The notes under the pieces: model-generated | Told to the model about the DNA's origin: nothing | The model's input: only the letters and a program-made list of their open reading frames with translations | Databases searched by the model: none | Shown: one piece after another, positions 60,170 to 64,000 of the stretch | Numbering within the stretch: position 1 is the first letter of the stretch | How the letters are laid out: each line of letters starts with the position of its first letter | Source of the DNA: Zychaea mexicana | Lineage: Eukaryota > Mucoromycota > Mucoromycetes > Mucorales > Lichtheimiaceae | Length of the DNA stretch: 64,000 bases | Direction: 5' to 3' | Assembly: GCF_025766255.1 (NCBI RefSeq) | Contig: NW_026516696.1 | Location: 124,001-188,000, forward strand | Program-made: the position numbers and the translations under genes

Positions 60170-61522
60170 CTAATAATTAAGCTCTATTGGTACCGGTCCA
60201 AATGTGAGTAAGCCCATCTCACTCTTGGTAACCATATTACAAATTGGATCCATTCCGTATCCATAGTATAGAAATACATTCTTTGAGTCCAAGCTCTTGG
60301 CATCTCTTGTCAGGAACAGTCGTACGCTTTTCTTGTCTTGTTGTATTTCTGCGTTGTAAATCACGTTTACGAGCTCCCCGTTGCTATCATGTAGCGTAAA
60401 ACCAAGAACTTTATCGTCATCTTGAGACTTCCACTCGCCTTCGTCCATATTTTTAAATCGAACCAATAAAGTAGATTGTATAGCGTATGAGGATGTGGTA
60501 TTAGCTGCCACCGCTTTTTGCTCAAAAGTAACGTTGCCAAATGTTGGACTGCTCGTGCCCGCCTTGTTTTTCAATAAGGAATTCGTTGCAGTAACCGCCA
60601 ACCGATGACCAACCGCCTTTTGACCCTCTGCGGATAAATGAATATAATCATCCATTTCAAGATCGATGCTTGAGACTGCACCAACACGTTCCGTATCCCA
60701 GCGTTTGTCGTTTAATAATCGTTGTGCCTCTCTGACCTCGTTCCAGCCGCTGTCGTTATTATCCTCGCTGACGGTACGCGAGATTTGTACATATACAAAA
60801 GGGAGGCGAGTGCTGTTGAGTTTGGTTCGTGTGGTGCTAATAAAATTCTGTAGGTTTTGCTGGTATTCCGCCGAAAGGGCACTGCTCTCGGCATCCGATT
60901 CGCCTTGGTACCATAAAATACCGGCAACTTGATTCTCAATCTTGCCAATTCGACCGAGCATGGCGCCATAGAGTGTATTGTTGTATGGGTTATCAGTCGT
61001 TTCCAGTAACTGTGGACTCCATTGCGCCATATTTGTGCCGCCATGGGCTGTTGCCATAAGTCCAACAGGCACGTCGATTCGTTCTCTGTATGCTTTGGCA
61101 AAGGCCATTCCACAAGAAACACCTCGGCGTTTGTAGTAATTTTTATTGCTAACACTCGGGTCAGGTAGGTCATAGTCAACTTGGCGTACCGATTGGTCGA
61201 TTCGATGCGTTGGTTCGTGACCGAGGGTCCAAGACTCGTTGGATTGAAACAAGTGAACCATGCCATCGACATACTCTGGATATGTGGTGGGTGGATCGGC
61301 CCACGGGTCGCTGTAAAAGGCGTTTCCACGCATATTGCTTTGACCGCTCATAACCCAAACATCGCCAACTAGTACGTTTGATGCATTGTTTATGGTATAA
61401 GGTCCACCAATTGGGAGCGAGCGTACTTCGCCATTGGCTTGTTTTACCAATGCCGTGTTGGTAGAGAAATCCCGCTGTAAGACTTGGTAGCTGGTGACTT
61501 GAGTATAAACATGTTGCACCAT
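60170..61522 (-). CDS. SGNH-type carbohydrate acetylesterase (sialate O-acetylesterase / SASA family)
   Basis: Single exon, 450 residues, starting MVQHVYTQVTSYQVLQRDF; a stop lies four codons upstream in frame, fixing the start. DVWVMSGQSNMRG carries the nucleophile (Ser62), GLMATAHGGTNMAQW the oxyanion/Gly block, ILWYQGESDA the conserved Gln-Gly-Glu block, and DDYIHLSAEGQ the DxxH catalytic pair; these match the SASA/DUF303 esterases. These enzymes remove O-acetyl groups from sugars or cell-wall polymers. The C-terminal 130 residues (LLVRFKNMDEGEW.., LFLTRDAKS..) look like a beta-rich accessory domain. No signal peptide is visible, so it is probably intracellular unless an upstream exon was missed. 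The lack of introns, unlike its neighbours, is compatible with but does not prove bacterial origin. Confidence 0.88.
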   Translation of the reverse strand: MVQHVYTQVTSYQVLQRDFSTNTALVKQANGEVRSLPIGGPYTINNASNVLVGDVWVMSGQSNMRGNAFYSDPWADPPTTYPEYVDGMVHLFQSNESWTLGHEPTHRIDQSVRQVDYDLPDPSVSNKNYYKRRGVSCGMAFAKAYRERIDVPVGLMATAHGGTNMAQWSPQLLETTDNPYNNTLYGAMLGRIGKIENQVAGILWYQGESDAESSALSAEYQQNLQNFISTTRTKLNSTRLPFVYVQISRTVSEDNNDSGWNEVREAQRLLNDKRWDTERVGAVSSIDLEMDDYIHLSAEGQKAVGHRLAVTATNSLLKNKAGTSSPTFGNVTFEQKAVAANTTSSYAIQSTLLVRFKNMDEGEWKSQDDDKVLGFTLHDSNGELVNVIYNAEIQQDKKSVRLFLTRDAKSLDSKNVFLYYGYGMDPICNMVTKSEMGLLTFGPVPIELNY

Positions 61523-63874
61523 TTGTTTTTTAGATTATGTTGTCAATTAACTCGTAGAATAAAATTAACAGAGCCAAAGAAAAGAGTGATATAATAAAAG
61601 GAATAATTGAATCTCGAAGAGGAAGAATAAAGGCTTCTACTTGCTCAATTTTCGTGCCTCTTTAAAAAAAATTGAACAAAGGGGGAATATGCACAATTGA
61701 GGAGGAGAAGAAAGAACTGAGCTCAGTTTGATTATTCTACTCGACCCCCTCTTTGTGCGTGTGTGTAAAGGACAAACAAAGAAGAGTCCAAGCAGAGCAT
61801 CATCATCTACAAGCAAGCTGTCTTATTGAATATAAAGAACACACACCGCGACACTGTATGGTTATCGAACAGCTCGTGCTGATTGACTAATTACAGCCCT
61901 CGAAGAAGGAATAAAAGGTTAGGGTTTCTAACACGGAGAGGTGATCGTCCCTAATTTACTATTTATTAAATTGTAGTGTATACCACTGCGCTAGTATCAT
62001 GGTGTGAAGATGTTTTAACTTTTACCTTTCTTTAGATATTGGCGTTAAAATATTATTTTACTATACATTATATGGCGTCCGCCTACTGTATTGGAGCTAA
62101 ATTTAATTTCGAGTTGTACATTACTGCAGCACTTTATGATATGCATGAACACCATGATAGGCAGCCATGTGCTCGCGCATCAGCATCGGTATAACGGTTA
62201 TCCGCTTGATATGCAAAAGCTGAGAATCCCGTACTTGGATATTTATTTTATTTATTTATCATCCCTTGACTAGTGTGTTGTTTTAGGAACCACTGGCAGC
62301 CTCATAGATGCCACTTGCCACCGTGAGATATCGCTCTCAAATAACACTTGATTGTTTGTATGCTCTTCAAGTATCTCTAATCGTAGTAATAGTCGTTTTT
62401 ATTCATCGTCTTTATAAACTGGATAAGGGGCTATTACACTGAAATATCAAACGGCGGTGAGCGGCAAATCTTGACCGGCAGATCCTGTTAAATAAAGAAA
62501 AATTCTTTCGACAGCGTATGAAGTCCGTGGTAAGGATGAGTGTTACCATCGTTTTACTTCTTTTTGAAAACTTACTAGGACATACCCCTTGCGCACACCT
62601 ACTTTTTCTTTACTGTGTAATCACTGCACCAACAACACTTTACGTAAAAGCCCACTTGGCCTAACAGTGCATTGCAGGTGTAAGCGGCAATTTCACATAC
62701 TAAACGTGCATCAGATACTTCATCCTTTTGATATACAATATGAAAGCGACAGTTTAAACTATTGCCAAGTCACCTAAAAAAGGCAATTCTGCCTACATGT
62801 TTCCAGCATCCAGAGCATCCATTCAGAGCACAGAGTAGCCTTATATACCCAAGTATGAAGACAATCTTCATGTAGATTCATGAGTGCTTCTCTATCAAAG
62901 ATGTATCACCAACATCACAGTGTTACAGCAATGAAGAAGTATGCTATAAATACAAAAGGTTCGTATATGCATACTGCCAACTAGTATGACCAGCTAGATC
63001 GAGTGCATCACTCTTTTTATGCGGTGATGAATTGTAGCAAGGCGTGTGCGCGGCTGCCCATTACCCCCATCGAGTGTTCATGTCGCTGTATTTTCTTTCC
63101 ACGTGCTTCTTGCATAGGTGAGGTTGCCACCCAACTGGTTCCGCCAGCTCAGTGTTCCTTTTGTTTGCTCCATCTCTTTTTGTAATCAAATGCTTGCTCT
63201 TTATTTAACATGGTGAGTTACTTATACAAGGACTGGAAACAGCAAGCCTTTCCGTGCGACTAAGAGTAAAACAATGTTTACAATGTCAACAATGTCCTCT
63301 CACTTCTGCTGCCCGTCGCACTATTCGGCTTGATGGAAGAATTAACAAACGTCAAGACGAGCAAAAAGTATCATACGTATATTAGAAATACAGCGGGCAT
63401 TGACACTCGATGAGGAAAATGGGAAGCTGACAGTGAGACGGGCCCTGCCCTTTTTTTATATCAGCACCCGCGCTAACGCCTTGTTAAAATTCATACCGCA
63501 TAAAAAAGTGATGCACTCGATCTAGCTGGTCCTACTGTGTCATGTCCAACGTGAGAGTCTAAAACAGCTCGTCATAGTAAATATGTAGGGTTGACAGTAT
63601 GCATCATATTATATTTATCGTACTTGTAGCATACTCCTTCATCAATTACTACTCTGTACTATTGACAAGTACGATGATTATAGTAGGTTCATCTAGCACA
63701 CATCATCTGACATCAAGCCCGTGTACTGAATGATCTACAAACGTTCGCATTCCTCATAATTGCCGTGATCATAAATCGGTATTCAGGATTTTACGTACTT
63801 CTTGTCTTTTCTGTGCCTCATTTGAGTTGATCATACAAATAGCTAACGTTGATTTAGCTTACTATGACTCTGTA
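61523..63874. other. Spacer up to the right-hand transposon end
   Basis: Promoter of the esterase (61523-61900, AG-rich) and then AT-rich DNA without a recognised gene. Short frames at 62091, 62589 and 63003 have no known motif. Confidence 0.45.
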
Positions 63875-64000
63875 TACAGTTGTACCCCGGTTTTTGCAAC
63901 CCCTGGTTTTGCAATTCCTCGTATATCTGCAACTTTTTTTGAAAATCAAAAAAAAAACTTAGTAGTTTCGCAAATTTGCAACTTGCAAATGAGTTTATAC
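63875..64000 (+). mobile_element. Terminal inverted repeat of a pogo/Tigger-like DNA transposon (body continues right of the window)
   Basis: TA (63875-63876) followed by CAGTTGTACCCCGGTTTTTG and two more roughly 15-bp GGTTTTGCAA-like blocks, then a T/A-rich run. The reverse complement matches 1-81 over about 80 bp with few differences, including a 5-bp insertion in the left copy. The terminus faces into the window and the element body lies beyond base 64000. Confidence 0.65.

Overview
The window is nuclear DNA of a filamentous fungus, most likely an early-diverging mould of the Mucorales (Mucoromycota). The evidence is many short GT..AG introns (about 50-150 bp), CT-rich leaders, Gln-, Ser- and Pro-rich protein tails, and a pair of G-alpha genes. 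The order is an inference from gene style; no database was searched. Exon models were built by eye, and every multi-exon model below has a total length divisible by three.

Layout. 1-81: inner end of a pogo-like DNA transposon whose body lies outside the window. 1510-2496 (+): short-chain dehydrogenase. 2497-3215: remains of an old tandem duplication of the SDR/formin-like 3' junction. 3216-4823 (-): formin-type GBD/FH3 protein without FH2. 5077-5733 (-): Mucorales-type protein of unknown function with a PP1-docking-like motif. 6087-10560 (-): SWI/SNF-type Snf2 ATPase in ten exons. 11800-16165: three head-to-tail copies of a 1.45-kb unit. 16166-24350: AT-rich accessory DNA with dispersed copies of a roughly 1-kb unit that carries a small basic Ser/Gln-rich protein family (two intact genes at 19.4-20.6 kb, relics near 22.2 and 29.1 kb). 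24353-26414 (-): MFS transporter of the allantoate permease type. 26415-31284: more accessory DNA. 31285-34054 (-): Fpk1/nrc-2-type AGC kinase. 34942-40924 (-): Snt1/NCoR-like co-repressor with three SANT domains and an RS/RD-rich N-terminus. 42686-46895 (+): Bro1/ALIX-family ESCRT protein. 49082-50505 (+): G-alpha subunit 1. 51287-53335 (+): pseudogene of a glycine-rich-domain (DUF1399-like) protein. 57557-59417 (+): G-alpha subunit 2 with a 6-nt micro-exon. 60170-61522 (-): SGNH acetylesterase of the sialate O-acetylesterase type. 63877-64000: second pogo-like terminal repeat, inverted relative to the first.

The housekeeping genes fall into chromatin control (Snf2 ATPase, Snt1-like co-repressor), signalling and polarity (two G-alpha subunits, flippase-type kinase, formin-like GBD/FH3 protein) and membrane traffic or uptake (Bro1, MFS transporter). 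They do not form a cluster with a shared pathway. The novelty lies in the spacers: the 1.45-kb tandem array, the dispersed small-protein units with their conserved upstream block, the fossil duplicated gene junction, and the decaying DUF1399 gene between the two G-alpha genes.
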